This document shows, one piece after another, positions 8,452-18,625 of a stretch of 64,000 bases of DNA. Location: positions 1 through 64,000 of the forward strand of contig CAUEPS010000007.1 of NCBI GenBank assembly GCA_959019775.1, read 5' to 3'. Under the pieces are notes generated by a model. It did no database searches. It was given only the letters and a program-made list of their open reading frames with translations, and had not been told where the DNA came from. A program made the position numbers and the translations under genes. Source of the stretch: an uncultured Collinsella sp. (GTDB lineage Bacteria; Actinomycetota; Coriobacteriia; Coriobacteriales; Coriobacteriaceae). The number at the start of each line of letters is the position of its first letter. The first letter of the stretch is position 1.

Positions 8452-11400
8452 TTACACCGTGTGCTGCGGCAGGTCCTGCAGGGCGATGACGTCCATGCCC
8501 ATGTCGTTGGCGCTGCCGTGACCCTGCTGGTCTTCGCGCACGGCCTCGATGGCGCTCACGTAGGTGTTGGCGGCGGACATCGCCGTCACGCAGGTCACGC
8601 CGCGGCGCACGGCCTCGGTACGCAGCAGGTAGCCATCGCCACGCGAGCCCGGACCGTACGGCGTGTTGATGATTACCGCAATCTTGCCATCGGCGATGAG
8701 GTCGCCGATGTTGGGGCACTCGCCGTCGTGCGGGCCGCTGATCTTCTCCACGACTTCGCACGTCACGTTGCCGCCGCGCAGCACGCGCGCCGTGCCCTCG
8801 GTGGAGCAGATATCAAAGCCCAGGTAGCGCAGAATGCGCGCGACCGAAAGAATGTGACGCTTGTCGCGGTCGCACACGCTGATGAACACTTTGCCGGCGC
8901 TGGGGTCGGGCAGCTTGTAGTCGATTGCCAGCTGCGTCTTGGCGTATGCCTCGGGATAACTCTTGGCGATGCCCATGACCTCGCCCGTCGACTTCATCTC
9001 GGGCCCCAGGATAACGTCGGCACCGGGGAAACGACCCCAGGGCATAACGGCTTCCTTCATGCAGAACCAATCGAGCTGACGCTCGTCGCTCGGCAGGCCC
9101 AGGCTCGCGATGGAATCGCCTGCCATGATACGCGCCGCGCACTTGGCCAGCGGCACACCGGTGGCCTTGGAGATAAACGGCACGGTACGGCTTGCGCGCG
9201 GGTTAGCCTCGATCACGTAAACGGTCTCGCCCTTAATGGCGTACTGCACGTTGACCAGGCCGCGCACGCCCAGCGCCATCGCGATGCGGCGCGTGGTCTC
9301 GCGGAGCTTCGCCTGCAGGCTCTCGCTAAAGCTAAACGGCGGAATGCAGGTCGCGGAGTCACCGGAGTGAATACCGGCCTCCTCGATATGCTCCAGGATA
9401 CCGCCGATGTAGACCTCCTCGCCGTCGCACAGGGCGTCGACGTCGGACTCGATTGCGCCCTCCAGGAAGCGGTCCAGATACACCGGGTAGTCGGGACTAA
9501 TGCGCGCGGCCTCGGCCATGTAATCGCGCAGATGCTCGGCATCGTAGGCGATCACCATGCCGCGGCCGCCCAGCACGTAGCTCGGACGCACCAGCAGCGG
9601 GTAGCCGATGTGCGCGGCCACGGCCTCGGCCTCCTCAAACGAGGTTGCCTGACCCGCCGGCGGATACATAATGCCCAGCTTGTCGAGCAGGGCGGCAAAG
9701 CGCTCGCGGTCCTCGGCAAAGTCGATGGCATCGGGCTTGGTGCCCATGATGTTGACGCCGCTCTCCTCGAGCATGCGCGCCAGCTTAAGCGGGGTCTGGC
9801 CGCCGAGCGTCACCACGACGCCGTCGGGACGCTCAACGTCAATGACGTCCATGACGTCCTCGTAGGTGAGCGGCTCAAAATACAGGCGGTCGGACGTGTC
9901 GTAGTCGGTCGAAACGGTCTCGGGATTGCAGTTGACCATGATGGTCTCAAAGCCGCGGGCCGCCAGCGCATAGCTCGCATGCACGCAGCAGTAGTCAAAC
10001 TCGATACCCTGGCCAATGCGATTGGGTCCGGCACCCAGAATCATCGCTTTGGGCTTATCTGCCGGCGTGGTCTCGTCGGGGGCCACGCACTTCTTGGCGT
10101 TCGGGCTCGTGCGGTAGATGTTCTCGTAGGTCTTGTAGTGGTATTCCGTGGCACTCGAGAACTCGGCCGCGCAGGTGTCGACCGTCTTCATGCTGGGGAC
10201 CACGCCCAGACCCTTACGGTAAGCGCGCACAAAGCGCTCATCCGAGCCGGTCAGTGCGGCAATCTCGGCGTCACTCGTGCCATACTGCTTGAGCAGACGC
10301 ATCGCGTCGGCGTCAATGTCCTCCACACGCAGGCCGCGGATGCTCTCCTGAACCTGCACCATGTCGTTGATGCGGTTGAGGTACCACGGATCGATGCCAC
10401 AGATGGCATGGATGTGGGCGATGTCCCAGCCACGGCGCAGGGCCTCGACCACAAAGAAAATGCGGTGCTCGGTCGGCGTTGCCACGGCCTGAGCGAGCCC
10501 ATCGTCGCTCAGCTTGTCGGCACCTTCCTTGCCACCGGCACAAATGCCCTGATGCCCGTCCTCCAGCGAACGCATGGCCTTGCCAAAGGCTTCCTCGAAG
10601 GTGCGGCCGATCGCCATGATCTCGCCCACGGCCTTCATGCGCGTGGTGAGCGTGGGGTCGGTACCCTTGAACTTCTCGAAGGCAAAGCGCGGCACCTTGA
10701 CCACGCAGTAGTCAATCGTGGGCTCAAAGCAGGCGGGCGTTGCCTTGGTAATGTCGTTGACGATCTCGTCGAGCGTATAGCCCACGGCAAGGCGCGCGGC
10801 GGCCTTGGCGATGGGGAAACCCGTGGCCTTGGAGGCCAGCGCGGACGAACGGCTCACGCGCGGGTTCATCTCGATGACAATGAGGCGGCCGGTCTGGGGG
10901 TTCACGGCAAACTGCACGTTGGATCCGCCGGTCTCGACGCCAATCTTCTCCAGAATGGCGAGCGACGCGACACGCATGCGCTGGTACTCAAGGTCACTCA
11001 GGGTCTGCGCCGGCGCCACCGTGATGGAGTCGCCGGTATGCACGCCCATGGGGTCGAGATTCTCGATGGAGCACACGATGATGCCGTTGCCGGCATGGTC
11101 GCGCATGACCTCCATCTCGTACTCTTTCCAGCCCTCGATGGACTCCTCGACCAGCACCTCGTGGGCGGGCGAAAGCTCAAGACCCTGACTCACGATGGAG
11201 ACGAGCTCCTCGTGGGTATGCGCGATGCCGCCGCCGGCACCGCCGAGGGTAAAGCTCGGACGCAGCACGCAGGGATACCCCACGCGCTCGGCGATGGCCT
11301 CGGCGTCAGCCACGCTGTAGGCGTAGCCCGAGCGCGCGACCTCCAGGCCGATCTCGGCCATGGCCTCGTTAAAGAGCTTGCGGTCCTCGCCGCGCTCGAT

Positions 11401-11766
11401 GGCGGCCAGGTCGCAACCGATCATCTCGACGCCGTACTTGTCGAGCGTGCCGTCCTTTGCCAGCTCGACGGCAGCGTTCAGACCGGTCTGGCCGCCCAGC
11501 GTGGGCAGCAGCGCGTCCGGACGCTCCTTCTTAATCACGCGCTCAATGAACTCGGCAGTGATGGGCTCAACATAGGTGCGGTCGGCAAGACCCGGGTCGG
11601 TCATGATGGTTGCCGGGTTGGAGTTGACTAGGATGACCTCAAAGCCATCCTCCTTGAGCACCTTGCAGGCCTGGGCGCCGGAGTAGTCAAACTCACAGGC
11701 CTGACCGATAACGATGGGGCCCGAACCAATGACGAGGATGCGCTTGATGTCAGTACGTTTAGGCAT
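8452..11766 (-). CDS. carB: Carbamoyl-phosphate synthase large subunit
   Basis: Makes carbamoyl phosphate from bicarbonate, ammonia and two ATP for pyrimidine and arginine synthesis. The 1104 residues follow the usual plan: two homologous ATP-grasp halves, seen as IGSGPIVIGQACEFDYSG near residue 13 and ILGAGPNRIGQGIEFDYCC near 580, each followed by TLGGQT. An allosteric MGS-like domain occupies the end (KRHILSVARILRYLGFD onward). The start ATG has a clear TAGGAGG site. It lies 98 bp downstream of carA, so the pair is an operon in normal order. Confidence 0.98.
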   Translation of the reverse strand: MPKRTDIKRILVIGSGPIVIGQACEFDYSGAQACKVLKEDGFEVILVNSNPATIMTDPGLADRTYVEPITAEFIERVIKKERPDALLPTLGGQTGLNAAVELAKDGTLDKYGVEMIGCDLAAIERGEDRKLFNEAMAEIGLEVARSGYAYSVADAEAIAERVGYPCVLRPSFTLGGAGGGIAHTHEELVSIVSQGLELSPAHEVLVEESIEGWKEYEMEVMRDHAGNGIIVCSIENLDPMGVHTGDSITVAPAQTLSDLEYQRMRVASLAILEKIGVETGGSNVQFAVNPQTGRLIVIEMNPRVSRSSALASKATGFPIAKAAARLAVGYTLDEIVNDITKATPACFEPTIDYCVVKVPRFAFEKFKGTDPTLTTRMKAVGEIMAIGRTFEEAFGKAMRSLEDGHQGICAGGKEGADKLSDDGLAQAVATPTEHRIFFVVEALRRGWDIAHIHAICGIDPWYLNRINDMVQVQESIRGLRVEDIDADAMRLLKQYGTSDAEIAALTGSDERFVRAYRKGLGVVPSMKTVDTCAAEFSSATEYHYKTYENIYRTSPNAKKCVAPDETTPADKPKAMILGAGPNRIGQGIEFDYCCVHASYALAARGFETIMVNCNPETVSTDYDTSDRLYFEPLTYEDVMDVIDVERPDGVVVTLGGQTPLKLARMLEESGVNIMGTKPDAIDFAEDRERFAALLDKLGIMYPPAGQATSFEEAEAVAAHIGYPLLVRPSYVLGGRGMVIAYDAEHLRDYMAEAARISPDYPVYLDRFLEGAIESDVDALCDGEEVYIGGILEHIEEAGIHSGDSATCIPPFSFSESLQAKLRETTRRIAMALGVRGLVNVQYAIKGETVYVIEANPRASRTVPFISKATGVPLAKCAARIMAGDSIASLGLPSDERQLDWFCMKEAVMPWGRFPGADVILGPEMKSTGEVMGIAKSYPEAYAKTQLAIDYKLPDPSAGKVFISVCDRDKRHILSVARILRYLGFDICSTEGTARVLRGGNVTCEVVEKISGPHDGECPNIGDLIADGKIAVIINTPYGPGSRGDGYLLRTEAVRRGVTCVTAMSAANTYVSAIEAVREDQQGHGSANDMGMDVIALQDLPQHTV

Positions 11767-11864
11767 GTTTAAAACCTCCTAGAGAGGCTGACTCAATGTT
11801 TTGGAAAAGTCAGCGAGGGTGCAGCTGGTGCATCAGGTTGCCGTGATGCGAGGGCGCGCTGGGC

Positions 11865-13370
11865 TTATGCCCGCGCGTCCGAAGCAGAACGGCAAGATGA
11901 TGTGCCAGATGCAGCCGCAGCGTCGACCGGTCCGCCGTTCGGTAGAACGGCGGAACCATCGTCGGCGAAATTCCAGCCGGCGAGGCGGTCCTTCGCGGTG
12001 TCGATGTCCAGGTAGTTCTCCTCGCCGTCCATGAGTCGCGTAAAGGCGGTAAAGAGATAGTGGGCATCGGTGGGGCCGGGCGAGGCCTCGGGGTGGTACT
12101 GCACCGAGAAGCACGGCGCGTCGAGCAGCTGGATACCCTCGGCGGTGCCGTCGTTGAGGTTCACATGCGTCAGGCGAATACGGCCGAAGCGCTCGTTCAT
12201 CACGACCGGCGCGATGCCGCGACGCACCCAGGCGCGCAGGTCGCCGTCGGCCGCATGCTCGGTCTCGCCGCCGGAAAGCTCGGGAACAAGCTTGCCCAAG
12301 CTGGGGAACAGCAGGCCAAAGCCATGGTTTTGCGCGGTAATCTCCACGCGGCGGCTCACCAGGTTCATAACCGGCTGGTTGCCACCGCGGTGACCGAACT
12401 TAAGCTTTTCCATCTGAGCGCCGCAGGCCAGGCTGATCATCTGATGACCCAGGCAAATACCAAAGACCGGCACCTTGCCGATCAGCTGCTGCACCTGCTC
12501 GTAGGTCTCCACCACGGCATCGGGATCGCCGGGGCCGTTGGACAAAAAGACGCCATCGGGATTCATGTCGAGCACCTCACTCGCGGGCGTATCCCACGGC
12601 ACGACGGTCAGGTCGCAGCCGGCGCGGACCAGGCCCTCCAGAATGCCGCGCTTCACGCCGCAGTCGTAGGCAACCACCTTGTGGCGGGCAGGGGCGGCGG
12701 CGGTGAGCGCAAAATCATGCGTAGCAGGCAGGTCGCTCGCAGTAAAGGCATGAGGCTCAGGGCAGCTCACGGTCTTGACCAAGTTCTCGCCCACCAACGT
12801 GGGGGCTGCGGCCAGACGCTCGGCAAGTTCGTCGACGTCAAAGACCTCGGTCGAGATAATGCCCATCTTGGAGCCGTTGTCGCGCAGGTGGCGCACCAAG
12901 GCGCGGGTGTCGACGCCCTCGATGGCGACGATACCGTGGGCGCGCAGGTACTCCGGCACGCTTTCGGCAGAACGCCAGTTAGAAGGCGTAGCGCACATGT
13001 CGCGCACGATCATGCCACGCATGGCCGGAGCGCTCGCAGGGCGAGCGGCGTCACCGGGGAAGGCCGACTGGACGTCGGTCTCATCAATACCGTAGTTGCC
13101 GATCTGCGGATAGGTCATGGTTACGATTTGGCCGGCATAGCTCGGATCGGTCATGACCTCAAAGTAGCCCTCAAGCGAGGTGTTGAAGCAGACCTCGCCG
13201 GTCGCGGTACCCTCGGCACCGCATGCACGGCCATAAAAAATGGTCCCATCCTCAAGGTACAGGATGCAGGGACCGCAGGTGCCCTTGCTGGTTTTGGCCA
13301 GCATGCGCTGGCAAAGCTCGCTGGGCGCGAAGGTGCGGGCAGCAGTGCCCGCAGTATGGTTGTTCGCCAT
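11865..13370 (-). CDS. carA: Carbamoyl-phosphate synthase small (glutaminase) subunit
   Basis: Class I glutamine amidotransferase that feeds ammonia to CarB. The N-terminal CPSase domain has FNTSLEGYFEVMTDPSYAGQ. The GATase domain has the nucleophile Cys near 305 in VFGICLGHQ and His/Glu in YHPEASPGP near 423. At 501 residues it is well above the usual 360-390. The excess is about 30 residues before the CPSase domain, an insertion between QNHGFGLLFPSLGKL and THVNLNDGT (near 375-410), and a 50-residue Ala/Ser-rich tail after the last GATase motif. AAGGAGAATT precedes the ATG. Confidence 0.96.
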   Translation of the reverse strand: MANNHTAGTAARTFAPSELCQRMLAKTSKGTCGPCILYLEDGTIFYGRACGAEGTATGEVCFNTSLEGYFEVMTDPSYAGQIVTMTYPQIGNYGIDETDVQSAFPGDAARPASAPAMRGMIVRDMCATPSNWRSAESVPEYLRAHGIVAIEGVDTRALVRHLRDNGSKMGIISTEVFDVDELAERLAAAPTLVGENLVKTVSCPEPHAFTASDLPATHDFALTAAAPARHKVVAYDCGVKRGILEGLVRAGCDLTVVPWDTPASEVLDMNPDGVFLSNGPGDPDAVVETYEQVQQLIGKVPVFGICLGHQMISLACGAQMEKLKFGHRGGNQPVMNLVSRRVEITAQNHGFGLLFPSLGKLVPELSGGETEHAADGDLRAWVRRGIAPVVMNERFGRIRLTHVNLNDGTAEGIQLLDAPCFSVQYHPEASPGPTDAHYLFTAFTRLMDGEENYLDIDTAKDRLAGWNFADDGSAVLPNGGPVDAAAASGTSSCRSASDARA

Positions 13371-13420
13371 AATTCTCCTTCCCGGTCTCTCCGGACCGGC
13401 TTAAAGGTTGGTAGTTAGGC

Positions 13421-13442
13421 CTTGCGGTATTTTAACCGCAAG
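13421..13442. promoter_or_regulatory. Palindrome upstream of carA
   Basis: Perfect 8-bp arms CTTGCGGT / ACCGCAAG with a 6-bp AT spacer, 51 bp upstream of carA. Size and position fit an operator for a dimeric regulator; a hairpin in the leader RNA is the alternative. Confidence 0.3.
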
Positions 13443-13507
13443 TATGCGCCATGGCGTTAATTTCATCGAAATGTTTACGAAATGATAATTATGACTTTCT
13501 ATGCATA

Positions 13508-13614
13508 ATGATTTTTCTGGGACGGGGATTTAAAAATCATTCTGCCATGTATGCAGTTGGCACCAAAGCCCCGTTCTCAAAATGATTATTTAATCCCCGT
13601 CCCAGAAAAATCAT
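13508..13614. repeat. GGGACGGGG-type inverted repeat
   Basis: Two 34-bp near-perfect inverted arms (13508-13541, 13581-13614) each contain TCTGGGACGGGGATT and flank 39 bp. The right arm's T-rich end supplies the T-tract of the adjoining minus-strand terminator. Confidence 0.8.
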
Positions 13615-13641
13615 CCCGCGTGGGCGCTTGGCTCACGCGGG
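13604..13641 (-). terminator. Terminator after the one-TM protein/ABC operon
   Basis: CCCGCGTG and CACGCGGG form the stem on the minus strand, followed by ATGATTTTTC. The T-tract lies inside the inverted repeat 13508-13614. Confidence 0.75.
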
Positions 13642-13652
13642 ATGATGGCGTC

Positions 13653-14612
13653 TTATTTGTCCTGCTCCAGCAGATCGGACGGTGTGCGATCGGGCTTGCC
13701 GCCGCGGAAAATCTCGCGGCCATGCAGACGATGCTCCAGGTCACGTTCGTCCTTTTCCTCGTCAATCTTGGTCTGGCTCACCGCCGGGTCCTCAATCAGC
13801 GACGACACCGAGTTCACCTGCTTTTGAATGCGCTCGGCAATCGTATCGTCCATGCTCACGATATGCATCTTCCAGTCGATGTTCGTAGCGCTCGATGAGC
13901 TCTTGGTCCACACAAACGTCAAAATGGCGCTCTGATGACCCCGCGCGGGAAACATGCCAAAGAAGGAATCATGCTGGATATTGCTGTCCTCATCGATATA
14001 GGCGTGCACGTTGTACACCACACGGTCGATCTTGTCGTTGAGCAGGGCGTTGGTCGCAAGCGCCGCCGCCTGGATCTGCCCGTTGGACAGCAGCTCGAGC
14101 TCGTTGGCAGACGATGTGTCCAACACCGTCACCTCGACCGTGCCCGTACGCTCATCGGCCTCATCGACGGTAAAGTCGAGCGGGAACTGCGTAAAGCCGT
14201 TACCCCACTCAAGGCCGCCCTTCAGCGCCGTGGAAACGGTATCCACCGAAACGCTCTCGGACAGATTGGCGGTGTTCAGGCGTCGCATCACGCCGTAGCC
14301 AATCTGCATGCCAACAATCAGCACCAAGATGCCGATGACCACAGCCATAGCGGTCTTCGTAATGGTATGACTCACCTGCGAACCCGAGGGATCGTCCTCG
14401 GACAACGGGTCGATATGTTTTGCCTGACTCGCGCGATCAACGCTGCGAAGCTGCGCCAGCGCCGCCTTGTCGCCGCGCTTGACGGCAGCCTCTTTTTCGC
14501 GCATGCGCTCGGTGCGCTTTTTGGCAAGCGTCGGATCCAAAACGCCGGATGCGTCGATCTCGGAGAATAACTCCGTCACTTCTTCCGGAGTCAAAGGGTT
14601 CTTCTCAGCCAT
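13653..14612 (-). CDS. Hypothetical single-pass membrane protein
   Basis: A 319-residue protein not assigned to a family. The first 85 residues are charged and cytoplasmic-like, starting NPLTPEEVTELFSEID and rich in Lys/Arg/Glu. One TM helix follows (AMAVVIGILVLIVGMQIGYGV, about 88-108). An external domain of about 170 residues has mixed beta-like character with no Cys pairs. The end is highly charged (EEKDERDLEHRL). It starts 19 bp after the stop of the upstream ABC exporter and is probably cotranscribed with it, so it may be an accessory or substrate-handling partner. That is inference from position only. Confidence 0.75.
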   Translation of the reverse strand: MAEKNPLTPEEVTELFSEIDASGVLDPTLAKKRTERMREKEAAVKRGDKAALAQLRSVDRASQAKHIDPLSEDDPSGSQVSHTITKTAMAVVIGILVLIVGMQIGYGVMRRLNTANLSESVSVDTVSTALKGGLEWGNGFTQFPLDFTVDEADERTGTVEVTVLDTSSANELELLSNGQIQAAALATNALLNDKIDRVVYNVHAYIDEDSNIQHDSFFGMFPARGHQSAILTFVWTKSSSSATNIDWKMHIVSMDDTIAERIQKQVNSVSSLIEDPAVSQTKIDEEKDERDLEHRLHGREIFRGGKPDRTPSDLLEQDK

Positions 14613-14631
14613 AAACTTCCTGTCATATCAA

Positions 14632-16404
14632 TCAGTCGAGCTCGTGCGCACGCGCACCTTCGAACTGCATTCGATAGTAACGGGCATAGGTGCCGCCACG
14701 GGCGAGAAGCTGCTCATGCGTGCCACGTTCCACAACGCGACCATGCTCGACAGTCGCAATCTCGTCAGCATGCTTAATAGTCGAGAGACGGTGGGCGATG
14801 ATGATCGTGGTACGGCCGCGTGCCAGCTCTTCGAGCGACTCCTGAACCGCTTCCTCGCTCTCGTTATCCAAAGCACTCGTCGCCTCGTCCAAGATCAGAA
14901 TTTTGGGATTCTTGAGAAACACGCGCGCGATGGCGACACGCTGTTTCTGTCCACCCGAAAGACGACTGCCGCGCTCGCCCACAATCGTGTCATAGCCTTG
15001 CGGCAGCGACTCGATAAAGGCGTCGATATTGGCGCGGCGAGCGGCCTCGGCGATTTCAGCCGCCGTAGCACCCGGCTTGCCGTAGGCGATATTCTCGCCA
15101 ATCGTACCGTCAAACAGGTAGACATCCTGCTGCACGAGGCCAATAGCACGGCGCAAGCTCTGTTGCGTCACGTCACGCACGTCCTGTCCGTCGATGCTGA
15201 TGGATCCGTCAGCCACGTCGTAAAAGCGCGGCAGCAACGAACAAGTCGTAGACTTGCCGCCGCCCGAGGGGCCAACCAGCGCGATGGTCTGGCCGGGCTT
15301 GATAGACAGGTCCATGTGGTCGATAACAGGGCGTCCGTCGGCGCCGCCCTCGCCCAACTCAACATCCTCATAGCTAAAGCACACGTCGCGATACTCAACA
15401 GCGCCCGCCGTCACCTGCAGATCCACGGCACCCGGCTTATCCTGAATATCCGGCGCGGTCGAGAGCACCTCGTCCATACGCTTAAAGCCGGCGATTGCCT
15501 TCTGATACGTTTCGGCCGAATTGACAAGCGTCTCGAGCGGCGTGCAGAACAGCGAAATATAAAGTGCGAAGGTCGCCATATCGACCGCCTGCAGCTGTCC
15601 CTGGGCGACCAGCCAGCCGCCCAGCAGCACTACAATCACATAGAGCACACCCGAGAGCAGACCATACGTCGCGGTATAGACGCCCATGGCGTGGTACATG
15701 TTCTCCTTGGACGAAAGGTAGCGGTCGTTAGAGGCACGGAACTTGGCACGCTCGGTCTCCTCGTTGGCAAAGCTCTTGACCACGCGCATGCCCGCCAGCG
15801 AATCCTGCAGCTGCGCATTAATGCCGCTGATCTTTTTGCGGTTGTCGCTAAAGACCTCACGCATGCGCATGTTCTGCCAAAACATGACGACCGCAAACGC
15901 CGCCGTCACCACGGCCATGGCAAGCGCTAGCACCGGGGCGATGGTAAAGAGGATCACAAACGAGCCGATAATCTCGATACCGCAGATGATGATCCACTCG
16001 GGTACGTGATGCGCTGCCTCACAGATATCAAATAGGTCGTTGACCACGCGGCTCATCATATCGCCCGAGCTGTTGCGGTCGAAGTATGCAAAGCTAAAGC
16101 GCTCGTACTGGTCAAACAGGTCCTCGCGCATCTTGGACTCCATGCGCGCGCCCATCACGTGGCCCCAGTAGCTCACAAAGTAGCGGCAGGCGCAACGGAT
16201 GGCATACATCAGCACCAAGCCCACCGCGATCATACCGAGCGCTTGCATAATGGCAGCCTGGCCCTGGGTAAACAACCCACCGGTCAGATTGCGCAGGATA
16301 ATGGGAAACGCCAGGTCAATGGCGGCAAGCACCAGGGCGCAAACAGTATCGGCAACAAAAAGCCCCATCTGGGGCTTGTAATACGAAAGAAAACGCTTCA
16401 GCAT
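14632..16404 (-). CDS. ABC exporter, fused permease/ATPase half-transporter
   Basis: A 590-residue type IV ABC exporter subunit (MsbA/LmrA/MdlB type). Six TM helices lie in residues 1-310. The nucleotide-binding domain has Walker A LVGPSGGGKST, a Q-loop (GLVQQDVYLFDG), the signature LSGGQKQRVAIAR, Walker B ILILDEATSALD and the switch His in IIAHRLSTI. All catalytic residues are intact, so a homodimer could be functional; no second half-transporter is adjacent. The substrate (lipid, peptide or drug) cannot be inferred. GAGGACC precedes the ATG. Confidence 0.95.
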   Translation of the reverse strand: MLKRFLSYYKPQMGLFVADTVCALVLAAIDLAFPIILRNLTGGLFTQGQAAIMQALGMIAVGLVLMYAIRCACRYFVSYWGHVMGARMESKMREDLFDQYERFSFAYFDRNSSGDMMSRVVNDLFDICEAAHHVPEWIIICGIEIIGSFVILFTIAPVLALAMAVVTAAFAVVMFWQNMRMREVFSDNRKKISGINAQLQDSLAGMRVVKSFANEETERAKFRASNDRYLSSKENMYHAMGVYTATYGLLSGVLYVIVVLLGGWLVAQGQLQAVDMATFALYISLFCTPLETLVNSAETYQKAIAGFKRMDEVLSTAPDIQDKPGAVDLQVTAGAVEYRDVCFSYEDVELGEGGADGRPVIDHMDLSIKPGQTIALVGPSGGGKSTTCSLLPRFYDVADGSISIDGQDVRDVTQQSLRRAIGLVQQDVYLFDGTIGENIAYGKPGATAAEIAEAARRANIDAFIESLPQGYDTIVGERGSRLSGGQKQRVAIARVFLKNPKILILDEATSALDNESEEAVQESLEELARGRTTIIIAHRLSTIKHADEIATVEHGRVVERGTHEQLLARGGTYARYYRMQFEGARAHELD

Positions 16405-16433
16405 GTGGTCCTCAAAGAAATATCAGCAACATA

Positions 16434-16475
16434 AGGCCCTGGGACAAAGTAATCAGTAGTTCTTGTCCCAGGGCT
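16434..16475. terminator. Hairpin between NUDIX and ABC genes
   Basis: A 12-bp perfect stem, GCCCTGGGACAA / TTGTCCCAGGGC, with a 15-nt loop. It follows the NUDIX stop and precedes the ABC start on the minus strand. It lacks a clear T-tract and shares the GGGAC motif with other local palindromes. Confidence 0.5.
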
Positions 16476-16486
16476 ATCCCCACTCG

Positions 16487-17182
16487 TTACAGCTCGGCTC
16501 CGCCTAGTCTATGCGCGATGCTGTCGCAAGCCAAGGCGCCCACGACGGTCTTGGCGTCTTCGATCTTGCCGTCGAGCACGGCGTCGATCAGCTCGTGCAG
16601 CGGCACCAGGTCAACGTTGACGAACTCGTCATCATCGGGGTTGGGCGCATCAAACTCGAGCTTGGTAGCCAAGTAGATGTGGATGATCTCATCGCAAAAA
16701 CCGCAGGACGTGACAATCGACGTCAAAAAGCGAATGCGACCAGCCCTAAAGCCTGTCTCCTCATGCAGCTCGCGTTTGGCGCAATCGAGCGGGTCCTCGC
16801 CTGGATCGAGCTTGCCGGCGGGAATCTCGACCGTCACACGGTCGATGGCGGTGCGGTACTGACGCACCAGTACGATCTTGCCGCTCTCGGTCAGCGCCAC
16901 AACGGCCGCCGCACCCGGATGGCGAACGATATCGCGGGCGCTGCGGCGACCGTTGGGCAGCTCGACCTCAAGACGATGGACGTCGAGGATCTTGCCCTTC
17001 CAGGCGCACTCCTCCGAAAGAATCTTCTCGTGCAGCTCGGCATCGTGCGGGTCGTCGTCGCCCAGCACCAGTGCCGGCTCGTCAGCGACCTCGCCACCAG
17101 GCTCGCCCTCGGCGTGCCCATACATGCGACTGTCCTCCTCGACGATCTGCGCGTCCACGAGCTCTTCGTTCTTCTCGTCCAT
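16487..17182 (-). CDS. NUDIX hydrolase (ADP-ribose pyrophosphatase type)
   Basis: Hydrolyses nucleoside diphosphate derivatives, most likely ADP-ribose. The Nudix box is at about residues 128-150: G-x5-E-x7-REL-x2-ETG followed by hydrophobic residues, visible as AKRELHEETGFRAGRI. VRQYRTAIDRVTVEIPAGKLDPGE just before it is typical of the NudF/YqkG ADP-ribose group. About 55 acidic N-terminal residues precede the fold and are extra for the family. The second Met (17182) is preferred because GAGAGGA is 9 bp upstream; the first ATG directly abuts that site. It lies 22 bp after purD and is probably cotranscribed with it. Confidence 0.9.
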   Translation of the reverse strand: MDEKNEELVDAQIVEEDSRMYGHAEGEPGGEVADEPALVLGDDDPHDAELHEKILSEECAWKGKILDVHRLEVELPNGRRSARDIVRHPGAAAVVALTESGKIVLVRQYRTAIDRVTVEIPAGKLDPGEDPLDCAKRELHEETGFRAGRIRFLTSIVTSCGFCDEIIHIYLATKLEFDAPNPDDDEFVNVDLVPLHELIDAVLDGKIEDAKTVVGALACDSIAHRLGGAEL

Positions 17183-17203
17183 CCGTCTCATTCCTCTCGG
17201 ATT

Positions 17204-18508
<1,305 letters not shown>

Positions 18509-18562
18509 GGGTGCCTCCTCTATGGATGAATGGCCCGCTCCGCGCGAGCCCTTTGCAAGCAA

Positions 18563-18604
18563 ATATACCCCTCGGCCGCCCGTCCGGGCTGCAAAGGGGT
18601 ATAT
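18563..18604 (-). terminator. Terminator-like hairpin after purA
   Basis: Outer arms ATATACCCC / GGGGTATAT and an inner GCCCG / CGGGC lie between the purA stop and purD. The trailing T-run is weak (TTGCTTGC). Confidence 0.5.
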
Positions 18605-18625
18605 CGCAATAACCGTATAAACCGA

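Noticed and set aside
8461..11631. A 1056-codon plus-strand open frame
   Set aside because: It is antisense to carB, which has every catalytic motif; high GC in third positions keeps the opposite strand open. The encoded residues look like the usual Ala/Gly/His/Val shadow.
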